From positions 1,069 to 29,482 of the IMG/VR virus record IMGVR_UViG_3300030382_001549: a stretch of DNA of 28,414 nt; one strand, given 5' to 3'. Source of the DNA: a virus. Both the position numbers and the translations under genes were made by a program. How positions within the stretch are numbered: position 1 is the first letter of the stretch; the number at the start of each line of letters is the position of its first letter. Below, piece by piece: positions 6,205 to 14,900 of the stretch. Below the pieces are notes generated by a model, which had not been told where the DNA came from, did no database searches, and saw nothing but the letters and a program-made list of their open reading frames with translations.

Positions 6205-6798
6205 TTAATAATAATACTCGTTACAATTACAATCATAGCAACCATTACCACATCCATAGTTTCCAGAATAATCATATATGCTATCATACATAATAATACC
6301 ATGATTTTTCCATACTCCCGAACTACAAGGTTTATTATCTTCATAAGTAGGGAACATTCCATCTTGGTCAGAATCATTCAGATACTCTATAGCATCTTGT
6401 AAAAATATTTCCGCTTTTCTATAAGTGTCTTGTTTATAGACATTTAATTCATCAGGGGTAACAATATGACTAAATTCATCAATATTACTTACAACACCCA
6501 TACTACTACTATTCATCTGAATCTCAGTAATAATTTCAAATCTAGTAAACCAAGCTAAACAATCTAAAAGATAATCTGTGAGAAAAGTTTGGTTATCAGC
6601 TGTTAATGTTCCCCCATCATTTTCTTCTTTTAATTCTCCATAAAACTTAACTCCTAATTTATCTTTTACATGAGCTAATTCTGCGATAACTAAATTATTT
6701 GTACTAATTAAATATGGGTCAGTATTAGCATTGGTAAATGACTTGCTAATTACCTGAGCAGCTGTTATAAGTGGTATGTATTGTCTTAAATTTGCCAT
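6205..6798 (-). CDS. Head-tail connector/adaptor-like protein (DUF6712-like)
   Basis: This 197-residue, mostly helical protein has the features I associate with the DUF6712 connector group of Bacteroidetes phages. These are LGVKFYGEL, then GTLTADNQTFLTDYLLDCLAWFTRFEIITEI, a GVVSN segment, and a C-terminal helix with RKAEIFLQDAIEYL. Such proteins form the adaptor ring beneath the portal. The gene follows the portal gene, overlapping it by one base, which supports the role. The C-terminus is odd: a Gly/Cys/Asn/Tyr-rich tail with five Cys and repeated Tyr (GCGNGCYDCNCNEYYY), unlike the helical body. It may bind metal or form disulfides. Confidence 0.7.
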   Translation of the reverse strand: MANLRQYIPLITAAQVISKSFTNANTDPYLISTNNLVIAELAHVKDKLGVKFYGELKEENDGGTLTADNQTFLTDYLLDCLAWFTRFEIITEIQMNSSSMGVVSNIDEFSHIVTPDELNVYKQDTYRKAEIFLQDAIEYLNDSDQDGMFPTYEDNKPCSSGVWKNHGIIMYDSIYDYSGNYGCGNGCYDCNCNEYYY

Positions 6799-8117
6799 TA
6801 GTTTTGTTCTATAGTTGTTTCTTTAACATCTCCATCTCTTTCTGTTACAATAATTTCTCTATCAGACACAAACATATCTCCATCTTCTAACATTTCAAAA
6901 TCTTCATCTAATAAAGCTCTCTGCTCGTTAATAGTTAATACTTGTTTAATATCAACATCATTAGCATAAGATACAGGAGGCTCATAATGTATCGTTAAAT
7001 TCTTTGGGTCAAATCCCATTTCATGATATAATAACTTATGAATACCTGTAAGTATTAACTCAGAAGTTTCTTTAATTACAGTAGTCATTACTAAATCATA
7101 AGATATTCTAATCTCGCTACCTGTATTATTCATCTTACCAGAACTTACAATACCACTTAAAGATGGTTGCCATCTATGAGCGGTTATAATATTTTGGTCT
7201 GTAATTTGTTGTAATTCCATCCAACTACCATCTCTGTTGTCTTTTAATATCTGAACATTAGCGTTTGCTGTATCTCCATTTTTAACGATAAACATAATTT
7301 TACCATTATTCCCTTCCCCAACAAATTTCTTTTGAGCTTCAGTAACTAATTTTTTAGCTTCTTCTTCTCCCATATCTCCATTAATCTCAACTATAGCTGA
7401 AGGTTGAAACCCATTCTTAAATTGTGTGTTATTCCATAATCCTATTTCATAATCTACTGATATATGTTCTAGTCCAGCAACATAATCAGGTAACCCATAA
7501 AAACTAAAAGTAGGCTCATAATCTTTGAATTGCATTACGAATCTACTTGATGTTATTCTAGGATAAAGAGCTATCTTTTGCATTTTGTCATCTTGACTTC
7601 TATAGTTTTTCCAATCAGGATGAACATAAACATCTCTTTTGTTTTTAGACACTCTAACCGTAGTAGCGTCTAAATGATAGAGATTCACACCGCCATCATA
7701 TAAAACACCCTCTACATAAGCATTGCCAAAAGTATAGTAATCATCTGCTAATTTTTTGAACACATCTCTTAATGATTCTCCATCAGCATTTACATCTTTA
7801 ATAAATTCTCTTGTGGAATCATCTTTACAAACAAATTTAGCTCCAGCTGTAAACACAACTTTTTGAGATAACACAGACCTATGTGTAGATGATTTTCTTT
7901 TAAGTTCCGCTAAGTATTGAGGAAATAAATTATCAACCCCAAAAGGAATAAATTTAGTATTTATCCTTTCTAAATTTAACGGCTCAACCACACTTGGAGG
8001 AACAGCTAAATCAAATACGCCAAACTCAAAAGTGCTACTCTTTGTCTTTTTCTGAGTTACCTGACTCTTTTTCGGAGTCGTTACTTTCTTCTTTGTCTTT
8101 GCTGACTTTTTTAGCAT
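6798..8117 (-). CDS. Portal protein
   Basis: This 439-residue protein has the length and layout of an HK97-type phage portal. A basic, unstructured N-terminus (residues 1-30, Lys/Thr-rich) is followed by IPFGVDNLFPQYLAEL, SVLSQKVVFTAGAKF, a DDYYTFGNAYVEG segment, and the stem/wing region with GLWNNTQFKNGFQPSAIVEI and HRWQPSLSGI. The portal forms the dodecameric ring through which DNA enters and leaves the head. It is encoded after the capsid and tail-tube genes rather than between terminase and protease. Its first 27 codons overlap the end of the upstream 100-residue frame by 83 bases, and no better downstream start codon is apparent. Confidence 0.85.
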   Translation of the reverse strand: MLKKSAKTKKKVTTPKKSQVTQKKTKSSTFEFGVFDLAVPPSVVEPLNLERINTKFIPFGVDNLFPQYLAELKRKSSTHRSVLSQKVVFTAGAKFVCKDDSTREFIKDVNADGESLRDVFKKLADDYYTFGNAYVEGVLYDGGVNLYHLDATTVRVSKNKRDVYVHPDWKNYRSQDDKMQKIALYPRITSSRFVMQFKDYEPTFSFYGLPDYVAGLEHISVDYEIGLWNNTQFKNGFQPSAIVEINGDMGEEEAKKLVTEAQKKFVGEGNNGKIMFIVKNGDTANANVQILKDNRDGSWMELQQITDQNIITAHRWQPSLSGIVSSGKMNNTGSEIRISYDLVMTTVIKETSELILTGIHKLLYHEMGFDPKNLTIHYEPPVSYANDVDIKQVLTINEQRALLDEDFEMLEDGDMFVSDREIIVTERDGDVKETTIEQN

Positions 8118-8337
8118 CTGTTTTTCTAGTTTTTGTTTTTTCTATTTTTTCTACATGTGTAGTTAGTCCTAAAACTTCATAAGCATGAGCTAATTCTTCT
8201 TGAGTTACTATAGCCCATTTAATTTTAACACCATCTTTATATGTAGTACCTGATGATAATTTTGCTTTATATTCTGCCATAATCATATATATTTTTAATT
8301 GCTGTAAATCTACAACATTATTTTCACAACCACACAT
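8035..8337 (-). CDS. Small protein with charged tail, upstream of portal
   Basis: The 100-residue frame begins MCGCENNVVDLQQ; alternative starts are Met18 and Met20 (MAEYKAKLSSG). A short core, YKAKLSSGTTYKDGVKIKWAIVTQEELAHAYEVLG, is followed by a Lys/Glu/Ser-rich, probably disordered tail that overlaps the portal frame by 83 bases. From memory, short proteins with an 'ATQxxLxxxYExLG' core are frequent near the head genes of Bacteroidetes phages. It follows the terminator hairpin at 8351-8378 and may head the portal sub-operon. The CGC motif at the very start could bind metal if that start is used. Function unknown. Confidence 0.6.
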   Translation of the reverse strand: MCGCENNVVDLQQLKIYMIMAEYKAKLSSGTTYKDGVKIKWAIVTQEELAHAYEVLGLTTHVEKIEKTKTRKTDAKKVSKDKEESNDSEKESGNSEKDKE

Positions 8338-8350
8338 TATAATAAAAAAT

Positions 8351-8378
8351 ATGTAAGGAGGTTTTACCCCCCTTACAT
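8351..8378 (-). terminator. Terminator after the tail-tube gene
   Basis: ATGTAAGG/CCTTACAT (8351-8358 with 8371-8378) extends through one A·C mismatch to two more G-C pairs, leaving a 6-base loop. On the minus strand it is followed by ATTTTTTATT. It lies between the gene ending at 8395 and the portal-side genes, so it would lower expression of portal relative to capsid and tube. A 16-base perfect palindrome (AAACTAATATTAGTTT, 8386-8401) lies just upstream, over the stop codon. Confidence 0.7.
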
Positions 8379-8394
8379 TTTCTTTAAACTAATA

Positions 8395-8976
8395 TTAGTT
8401 TGTTGTAGCTGTTAATGCTGATGTATCAACAGTAAGAGTACCAGTGTATAGTCTTGGTAACTCAAATTGTCTTGCTACTAAAGTAACTGTTATTCCATTT
8501 TCTTCAGAATAAGCTGCTCCTGTAGCTCCTTCCATACCTGATAAATTAAGGTATGTTTGGTTTCTACTTAACACATCTTCATTTGCGTACAATTCGCTCA
8601 ATCCAATTACCCAATTATTACCCGCAGTATCAACCACTATCGCCATCATACACTCATTCAAAAGATTTTGTAATTCGTGAAATTTAGATGAAGCCATACG
8701 GCTAAGGTAAAATGCTAGAGTACACTCAAACGCTGTTGAACCATTCTCTTTAGTAGCTGCTACCGCTAATGTTGGAGTTTCATTTTTAAACTCATAAACA
8801 TACCAAGTAGCTGTTGAACTTCCAGTATCTACTATAGAAGAAATAGAATGGTTTGCAGCTGAATTGTCATATGTGCATGCGTCGCCAGTAGCGAAGCTTC
8901 TTAATAATATCTGCGATATCCCTCCTGTTGATTGTAAGTCAGTGCAAGTAATCGCTAAACCTGTATCTATTGCCAT
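8395..8976 (-). CDS. Probable major tail (tube) protein
   Basis: This 193-residue protein is rich in Thr, Ser, Ala and Gly and in beta-strand segments, with LAITCTDLQSTGGISQILLRSF near the start, FKNETPTLAVAATKENGSTAFECTLAF in the middle and NGITVTLVARQFELPRLYTG at the end. This architecture and its placement right after the major capsid gene, before a strong terminator, fit a high-copy virion protein such as the tail tube subunit. From memory similar sequences occur in many Bacteroidetes phages at this position. No other candidate for a tube protein stands out in the window. An alternative is a head decoration protein. Confidence 0.6.
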   Translation of the reverse strand: MAIDTGLAITCTDLQSTGGISQILLRSFATGDACTYDNSAANHSISSIVDTGSSTATWYVYEFKNETPTLAVAATKENGSTAFECTLAFYLSRMASSKFHELQNLLNECMMAIVVDTAGNNWVIGLSELYANEDVLSRNQTYLNLSGMEGATGAAYSEENGITVTLVARQFELPRLYTGTLTVDTSALTATTN

Positions 8977-9014
8977 TTTATTTTATTTTTAATTGATTAA
9001 TAATTACTTACTTA

Positions 9015-10109
9015 TTATACTAACATTCCTCCATTAACCAAAGAGTCCCAACCGTATTGGAAGCCCATAGTAAAGTTAGAACGGATATACATATTATCAG
9101 AAACCTCATCATAGAATATCTTTAACTGGTTATCAGGGTCAGATACATTTGTCCCAATAATTAAGTTATCTTTCGCTGCATATATACAACCTTGAGTTGC
9201 TTGAATACCAGCTGTAGCTGCTGTAAACAATGGAGGTAAATCAGCTCCTGTTAATGCAGTTAATGCTGTGTCCCACTCATACATTGGTACAACCTCAACA
9301 CCTCTAAAGTGAATTCTGTTATAATTTACACCTGATTGAGCTTCTGAGTGTCCGTAATCAACAGCACCTGCAGAAGCGACAGTCGTTAATGAACCATACC
9401 AAGCATTGTAAATGTTTGGAGTAACGAACATTCTTTTTTCTGAAGCTGGAATTTGTTGTAGTTCAGCTGGAGCAGTATCAAATACTGTTTGTAGTAATAA
9501 ATCTGCATCTGCTGGAGTAATTGCCGCTCCAACAGCAATAAGGTTACCCGCAGCTGTTGTAGCCGCTGTAACTTCTCTTAATTGAGTAGCTGAGTTAATT
9601 GCTGTACCTACTGATAAAGATTCCCATAACCCATTACCCATTGATTGATAAGAACAATCAGCTACTGCTGCAGCAGGGTCTCCTGCCCACATATTTCTTA
9701 CCGTATCATATTGAATACCTTTTCTTACTCTATCAAGAATTACCTCTGCGATTTGAGTTCCTGTTAAATCAGGCATACTTAATCCTGCTTTGTAAGATTC
9801 AGCAATGTATAAGTTTTGAAACTCATTCCAACATTGTTCTTGTTTTACTGAAACTTGTTTAACTTCTATTGCTTTTTGTTCCATTGTGAAACCTGCTGGG
9901 TCGCAAGCGTTTGCTGTTCCGCAACCCGAATTTTGTGCTGTTATACTTTTTAGAGATGGAGCCATTGTAATGAATTGCTTGTATTTCACATTTGGATATA
10001 TTGTGTAATTACGCATAATGTCATCAGAATGAAACATAGGCTCTAATAAATACTTTGATGCGTTAGTTCCTGCGAATGTTAACGCTCCTGCTAATGCTAT
10101 ATCTGCCAT
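9015..10109 (-). CDS. Major capsid protein
   Basis: The 364-residue product lies directly after the ClpP-type prohead protease/scaffold gene and has the length of a phage major capsid subunit. Features include IYPNVKYKQFITMAP near the start, QEQCWNEFQNLYIAESY, an A/G/T-rich middle and a C-terminal part with RIHFRGVEVVPMYEWD, AAKDNLIIGTN and IRSNFTMGFQYGWDSL. These resemble the HK97-fold A-domain segments of Bacteroidetes phage capsid proteins as I remember them. Its Cys pair in SGCGTANACDP is unusual. No long cleaved delta domain is evident at the N-terminus, which fits a scaffold supplied by the protease gene. Confidence 0.8.
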   Translation of the reverse strand: MADIALAGALTFAGTNASKYLLEPMFHSDDIMRNYTIYPNVKYKQFITMAPSLKSITAQNSGCGTANACDPAGFTMEQKAIEVKQVSVKQEQCWNEFQNLYIAESYKAGLSMPDLTGTQIAEVILDRVRKGIQYDTVRNMWAGDPAAAVADCSYQSMGNGLWESLSVGTAINSATQLREVTAATTAAGNLIAVGAAITPADADLLLQTVFDTAPAELQQIPASEKRMFVTPNIYNAWYGSLTTVASAGAVDYGHSEAQSGVNYNRIHFRGVEVVPMYEWDTALTALTGADLPPLFTAATAGIQATQGCIYAAKDNLIIGTNVSDPDNQLKIFYDEVSDNMYIRSNFTMGFQYGWDSLVNGGMLV

Positions 10110-10140
10110 TTTTTTTCTTTTTTAATTATTAATATTATTA

Positions 10141-11145
10141 TTACCTAACAAAAGGTGCTTTTAATGCGTTTGCAATACTGTTAAAAAATACTGCCTCCTC
10201 ATCTAAAACTTCTTCTTTTACTACTTCTGGGTCTGATTCTGTTTTAATTTCAGTTCCCTTAGCGTGAGACTTGCTTGTTAATCTCTCTACTTCAGCTTTC
10301 AACTCTGTAATTTCAGTGTCTTTAGCTTCTGATAAAGTGTTAACATCTACTACTTTAGATTCTAATTCAGAAAGCTTGTTAGAGATTTCTTCGTTGTCAG
10401 CTAAAATAACATTTACTTCTGGTACTTCCGTTGGAGTAACATCGCCCTTTACTGCAGCAACAATTTCTTCAACTTTTTTACCAAACCATGATTTTAATTC
10501 TTCTGTCATTGTCTTACTTTTTTTGTTATTATTTAATTGATTTACGATTTCCTTTTGAGTTTTATTTTTAAATTTACTCATATCGTATTTAGCTGCAACC
10601 ATAACCGCATCTGATACTCTATCAATAAATCCGTATTGTAACGCTTCTTCTGAATTGAACCAAGTCTCCTCATCCATCATTTCTTCTATTGTAGATAATG
10701 GCAAACCTGTTTTCTTTGTATATATATTAGCTATCTCAGAGCTTAACTTATCTAGCAGGGTCGCTGTCTTTCTCATATCCTTTGCTTCTCCCATTGCCCC
10801 ACCCCAAGCATTATGTATCATGTATAAAGAGTTCTCTGACATTATAATCTCATCAGCGGCTAAGGGAATAATGCTACCCATACTTGCAGCTATACCTTCT
10901 ACATAAGCTATAACCTTTCCTTTATATTTCTTAAGAGTGTTATATATAGCCATTCCATCAAAAACCTCTCCACCAACACAATTAATATGAAGATAAATAT
11001 CTTTACCTTTTAATAATTTTATATCATCAACAAATTCTTTAGCTGATACACCATAACTTCCAACTTCATCATATAAGTAAACATCAACAAACTCATCAGT
11101 TTGCTTTGCGTTGATTGAATACCAACTTTGTTTATTATTATTCAT
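10141..11145 (-). CDS. ClpP-type prohead protease with scaffold-like C-terminus
   Basis: Residues about 15-190 form a ClpP/S14-like serine protease: GGEVFDGMAIYN at 59-70, the nucleophile Ser88 in GIAASMGS, His111 in MIHNAWGG, and the likely catalytic Asp158 before ETWFNSEEALQYGFID. Residues about 205-334 are charged and helical, with a coiled-coil-like stretch at 250-292, as expected for a scaffold that is cut during maturation. An internal Met at about residue 213 (MTEELKSWFG) could give separate scaffold from the same frame. The enzyme would cleave scaffold inside the prohead. The start lies only 5 bases after a promoter-like box (11150-11157), so the mRNA may be nearly leaderless. Confidence 0.85.
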   Translation of the reverse strand: MNNNKQSWYSINAKQTDEFVDVYLYDEVGSYGVSAKEFVDDIKLLKGKDIYLHINCVGGEVFDGMAIYNTLKKYKGKVIAYVEGIAASMGSIIPLAADEIIMSENSLYMIHNAWGGAMGEAKDMRKTATLLDKLSSEIANIYTKKTGLPLSTIEEMMDEETWFNSEEALQYGFIDRVSDAVMVAAKYDMSKFKNKTQKEIVNQLNNNKKSKTMTEELKSWFGKKVEEIVAAVKGDVTPTEVPEVNVILADNEEISNKLSELESKVVDVNTLSEAKDTEITELKAEVERLTSKSHAKGTEIKTESDPEVVKEEVLDEEAVFFNSIANALKAPFVR

Positions 11146-11149
11146 TTTA

Positions 11150-11188
11150 CAAAAATAATTTTAATTATTATTACACTTACGAAAAAAA
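11150..11188 (-). promoter_or_regulatory. Late-promoter candidate before the protease/capsid operon
   Basis: On the minus strand TTTTTTTCGT (11188-11179) is followed after exactly 21 bases by TATTTTTG (11157-11150) and TAA. The same arrangement and spacing occur before the tail operon (24219-24257) and before terS (26165-26199). The box fits the Bacteroidetes TAnnTTTG -7 consensus, but TTTCGT replaces the usual TTG/TTTG. The ATG of the protease gene follows 5 bases later. Confidence 0.6.
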
Positions 11189-11202
11189 TGGAAAAAAGAT
11201 TT

Positions 11203-11523
11203 TTAACGAACATTTCGTTTTAACATTGATTTATTTCTCTCCTTATAAACTATGTTCTGAGCTGTTCTTTCAGTTATATCATATTTTATTGATAAGTCTA
11301 TAAAACTATGAGTTCTATTACCTTCATTAGTAACAAGTAAACTATCAAAATCTTTAATTACCATATAATTTCTTAGCCTCTTTGGCTCTATCATTCCTCT
11401 CTCAATTAAATGAGCGAGCATATCTTTTACTTGAGGTTCTTCCCCAAACCTTATCTTTAATTCACTATATAGTAAATCAATATATTCTGTTATTATATCT
11501 ACCTTGTTTTCTCTTTGAGCCAT
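11203..11523 (-). CDS. Helix-turn-helix DNA-binding protein, possible late regulator
   Basis: I take the ATG at 11523 (MAQRENKVD) as the start; the longer frame from 11550 would overlap the upstream gene by 23 bases. The 106-residue protein has an N-terminal helical region (EYIDLLYSELKIRFGEEPQVKDML) and a C-terminal helix-turn-helix, FIDLSIKYDITERTAQNIVYKER, of the homeodomain-like kind, ending in a basic tail. The general layout recalls the Mor/C transcription activators of Mu-like phages, but similarity is weak and unverified. It is the last gene of the tail operon and lies immediately before the promoter candidate of the capsid operon, a good place for a transcription factor. Confidence 0.65.
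   Translation of the reverse strand: MAQRENKVDIITEYIDLLYSELKIRFGEEPQVKDMLAHLIERGMIEPKRLRNYMVIKDFDSLLVTNEGNRTHSFIDLSIKYDITERTAQNIVYKERNKSMLKRNVR
11205..11219 (-). terminator. Small hairpin at the end of the helix-turn-helix gene
   Basis: AACGAA (11205-11210) and TTCGTT (11214-11219) form a 6-bp stem with a 3-base loop over the stop codon of the upstream gene. On the minus strand it is followed by AAAAATCTTTTTTCC, so the T-run is displaced. It may be a weak terminator. Confidence 0.3.
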
Positions 11524-11527
11524 ATTA

Positions 11528-11767
11528 TTATTCCCAATATTTAACCACATTTGTCCAAAATTTAGTTACCGCTTTCCTACATCCTACGCAACTAATAGAT
11601 TGTTTAATGTTTGGAAAATGTCTATGCCATTCAGCAAACAAAAAAGGTAAACTTGTGGGATGATACTGTTTTTTAGACTCCATATACTCCTTATTACTAA
11701 TAACGCTCTCCATTATTTCTTTTCTTTTATCTCCCTTAATTTTTTCTGCTACAACTTCTATACTCAT
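11528..11767 (-). CDS. Small CxxC protein of unknown function
   Basis: The 79-residue product has a basic, helical first half (IKGDKRKEIMESVISNKEYM), an aromatic/His segment (FLFAEWHRHFPN) and a CVGC motif followed by RKAVTKFW. From memory, very similar small proteins with 'EWxxxFP…CxGCRxxVxKFW' occur beside tape measure genes of Bacteroidetes phages. A single CxxC plus nearby His residues could bind one metal ion, perhaps between two subunits. It is co-oriented and closely spaced between a zinc-ribbon gene and the helix-turn-helix gene. Function is not known. Confidence 0.6.
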   Translation of the reverse strand: MSIEVVAEKIKGDKRKEIMESVISNKEYMESKKQYHPTSLPFLFAEWHRHFPNIKQSISCVGCRKAVTKFWTNVVKYWE

Positions 11768-11782
11768 ATTATAATTTATTGG

Positions 11783-11983
11783 TTACTCTTTCCATTTACC
11801 TAAGGGACACTCACCGAAAAAATCTTTACTAAGAGTTGTTTTTGCATCTAAGAAACATTTACATTTACCACATCTTGCTCCCCATTCCCATTTAGGTTTT
11901 TTTAACATTAAAAAATTTCTGTAAAAACTACAGCTTTTACAAGTATCTAATCTATCTTGTTTAACTTTTTTATTAACAAACAT
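11783..11983 (-). CDS. Small zinc-ribbon protein (DUF6171-like)
   Basis: This 66-residue protein shows four Cys groups: CKSC at about residue 15, then CGKCKCFLDAKTTL, and CPLGKW at the end. The pattern 'CxxC…CGxCxCFLxxKTxL…CPLGKW' is one I know from short Bacteroidetes phage proteins and from DUF6171-type zinc-binding proteins. It starts three bases after the tape measure stop and so belongs to the tail operon. Zinc binding is strongly suggested; its role (assembly, regulation or host modulation) is not visible. Confidence 0.65.
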   Translation of the reverse strand: MFVNKKVKQDRLDTCKSCSFYRNFLMLKKPKWEWGARCGKCKCFLDAKTTLSKDFFGECPLGKWKE

Positions 11984-11986
11984 ATC

Positions 11987-14900
11987 TTAAAAAGTTGCTT
12001 CAGCTTCAATAGTTTTTACAGTGTTCTGTGTAGATGTTATATCAGCTTCTACTACTACTACCTTAGAACTTTCCTTATTAGCCCCTTGATTCATAACATC
12101 AAATTCTGTTTGTGCAAATGATGGGTTATTAGTTACACCTCCATCCGCAAACCTAACTCCCCCTCCAGCACTATTCATAGCTGAAAGTTGACTTCTAAAC
12201 ATTGATGTACTTCTTTTATTTATAACAGCCTCCCCTCCTTCTAACTCTACTACTCTACCACCTAGAGCAAACATTTCTCCACCCTGAGAATGAGAATTAC
12301 CATAAACCATCCCACCATCAGCGAATGTACTATGCTGACCACCAAAAGTATAATATGTCATAGATTCAGTTTTGCTTCCTCCATGAGCTCCTGAGGTACT
12401 TACTCCGCCTTCACTAGGAGCGGGAGCTCCCGCAGCACTTGCTCCATAATCGCCGCCGAAAAGGCTTTTAATACTAGCTATAGTACTAATTATAGCTAAT
12501 ACTGTTCCCGCCATAGCAATTAGGTTGTAAGGAAATACAAGTCCTGACTGTTTTGTAACACCCTCAGCAGCGTTTGTACCAGCCTTAAATAGATTAGCAA
12601 ATCCCGCAGCCAGTGTGGTACTTATACCTCCAGCTTCTTGTATTTGAGCTTGTAAAGCATACATAGCTTTCTTTTTATCTGCCAAAGCACTTATTTCTTT
12701 TTGTAAAGTAAATATAGATTCTGCTACGGCAGCCGCTTTAGTAATTGCTATACCAACTTTTCTTAATCCTTGTAATCTTTCCTCATCTCCAGCCATTTCC
12801 TCTATCAAACCTCCCATCTCCGCAAAACTACTTATAGCAGCGTCTCTCTCATCTATTAACATCCTATAAGCTTCAGAAGTATTAATTATTTGCTGATTCT
12901 CCAGAGCTGATATATCTTTATTAGCATTATCATAAAGTTCTATCTTTTTTCTCAACCATTCTCCTGTAATACCATGTAATTGAGCTTGATAAGTCCATTC
13001 ATCAATAAGTCCTTGATTTCTCTGCTGCTCTAATAAAGCTTTTTCTACATCATAATTCTTATCAATTTCTTCCTCTGACTTCTTAAATGCTTCTTTATCA
13101 ATCTTAAGTAGTATATCGTTCCTCTTTTGTTTAGCAGCAATTATATCTTGATTATGTTCATGCTCAGTTTCATCATATTGAGCTATAAATTGTTTCACAG
13201 CTTCTAATTGACCCTCTAGCATTGTAAGATTATAATCTTCCTCTCCTATTATTTTACCAAAAAGAGTCTGAGAGATTTCAGGGTCTAACATAGCTGTATT
13301 TACAATATCCCTCGCTTTATTCATAAAATCCTGTAAACTCCATAAAGCATCTTCTTCATCAGGGCCATCATCATCAGGGCCATCACCATCAGGATAATCT
13401 GTACCTAATAACTCCTCTAATGAAGTTTGACTTGTAGATTCCATAATTTCCTTTAAGGCTTCTCTTTGTCTTTTTAGATACTCATCTGAAGCTGCTGTCG
13501 AGCCTATTGGCAATCCAGATGAAAACTCATCATACCAGTGCATACCTGGCGATGCTTCATACTCCTCTAGATAATCCATGTAATCAATAGATGCAACTTG
13601 GCCTGGGTCTAGAATTTCCAGAAATGTAGCCATTGTCATCTCATATTTTTCTAATAATCTAGATAATCCAATAGCAGCTACATTTGTATCTTTCTCTAAA
13701 CTTGCTTTCTGTTTCGCTATCATTTCATCAGCATTCCCATAACCAAATATCCCAGCAAGCCAATTACTCTGTTCGTGTATATAAGTAGGCATTCTTAAAT
13801 CTTGATTATTTGATTTTGCAGTTCTAATATATTTAGCAATAACTTTTTTCCAAAGATATCTTTCATTTTCTCTAAAAGTATATCCTAAATCTGAATCTTT
13901 TTCCCACTCATCCATTTCATCTAGAAATGGCTGCAGCTCCTTTCTAATAGTCTTAGCTGTAACTATCTCCCTTACCGCTTCTCTCTCTAATTCCATATAT
14001 ATATCAGCCATCGCTTTGTCCTGCATCACCTTCATCAATTCTTCAGTCTCTTTCTTTATATCTCCTATTAAATCTTTCTCAGTTATAAGAGTCAGTCCAT
14101 ACTGTTTTCTAATTTTATTAATATCTTTAAGAGCTCTTTTTTCCTTTGCTTTTGCATTATTGTACTCCAGTGTAGAAACAGATGATTTATCAATCAATCT
14201 ACCTTCGGAATCTGTTAGTCTATTTAAGGTTGTTTTAGCATCAATAAGATTAAGTAAACTTTGATTTACCATCTCTATTTCTACACTAGCATCTACCATT
14301 GCTTCATTTACTTGGTCTTGCAAGCTAACAAACTTGTATGTTTCCTCATTTATCCCCATCATACTAGCTACCCATTCTCCTAAAGCGATTACTAGAAGTC
14401 CTATTCCTGTAGAAACTATAGCGAGTCTTAATGTTTTAAGAGCTGCAGACAGAACAGCTGTAGCTCCTGCTGCGGCACTCATTCCACCTGCCGCACCTGT
14501 AGCTGTCGTTCCCATAGCTGCTAGAGCTATTTTAGCTGGCTTTAACCCTATAACTAAAGCAGCTATAAATCTAGTAGCTGTCTTTATCTGTAACCATAAC
14601 TTCCTTATTTTACTATCGCTTTCAACAATTTCATTTAACCATTTAGCAAACGATTCTAAAACTTTCTGTAAGCTTTTACCAAAATTTTTCACAAGAGCTA
14701 TTGATAGACCCTGAAAAGCTGATTTAACCTTAAATATACTTCCTTGTAAAGTATCTCCAACTGTATCAGCCATTCTTTGCCCAGCTCCATCAGCATTCTT
14801 TAATTCTTCTACTAAAGCTTTCATATCATCAGCTCCATGTAACATAGTACCAAAAGCAGCTATTTGTCTATCATCCATAAATGTTAATACCTCTCCTAAG

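Noticed and set aside
6183-6377. 64-residue Met/Ile-rich minus-strand frame
   Set aside because: A shadow of the connector C-terminus; composition is that of a frame-shifted Tyr/Asn-rich sequence.
8386-8401. Perfect palindrome AAACTAATATTAGTTT as an operator
   Set aside because: It overlaps a stop codon, is AT-only except two pairs, and has no second copy; chance is likely in this composition.
14334-14714. 126-residue plus-strand frame
   Set aside because: Lies inside the tape measure gene and mirrors its Ala/Gly-rich hydrophobic region; no start context or motif.
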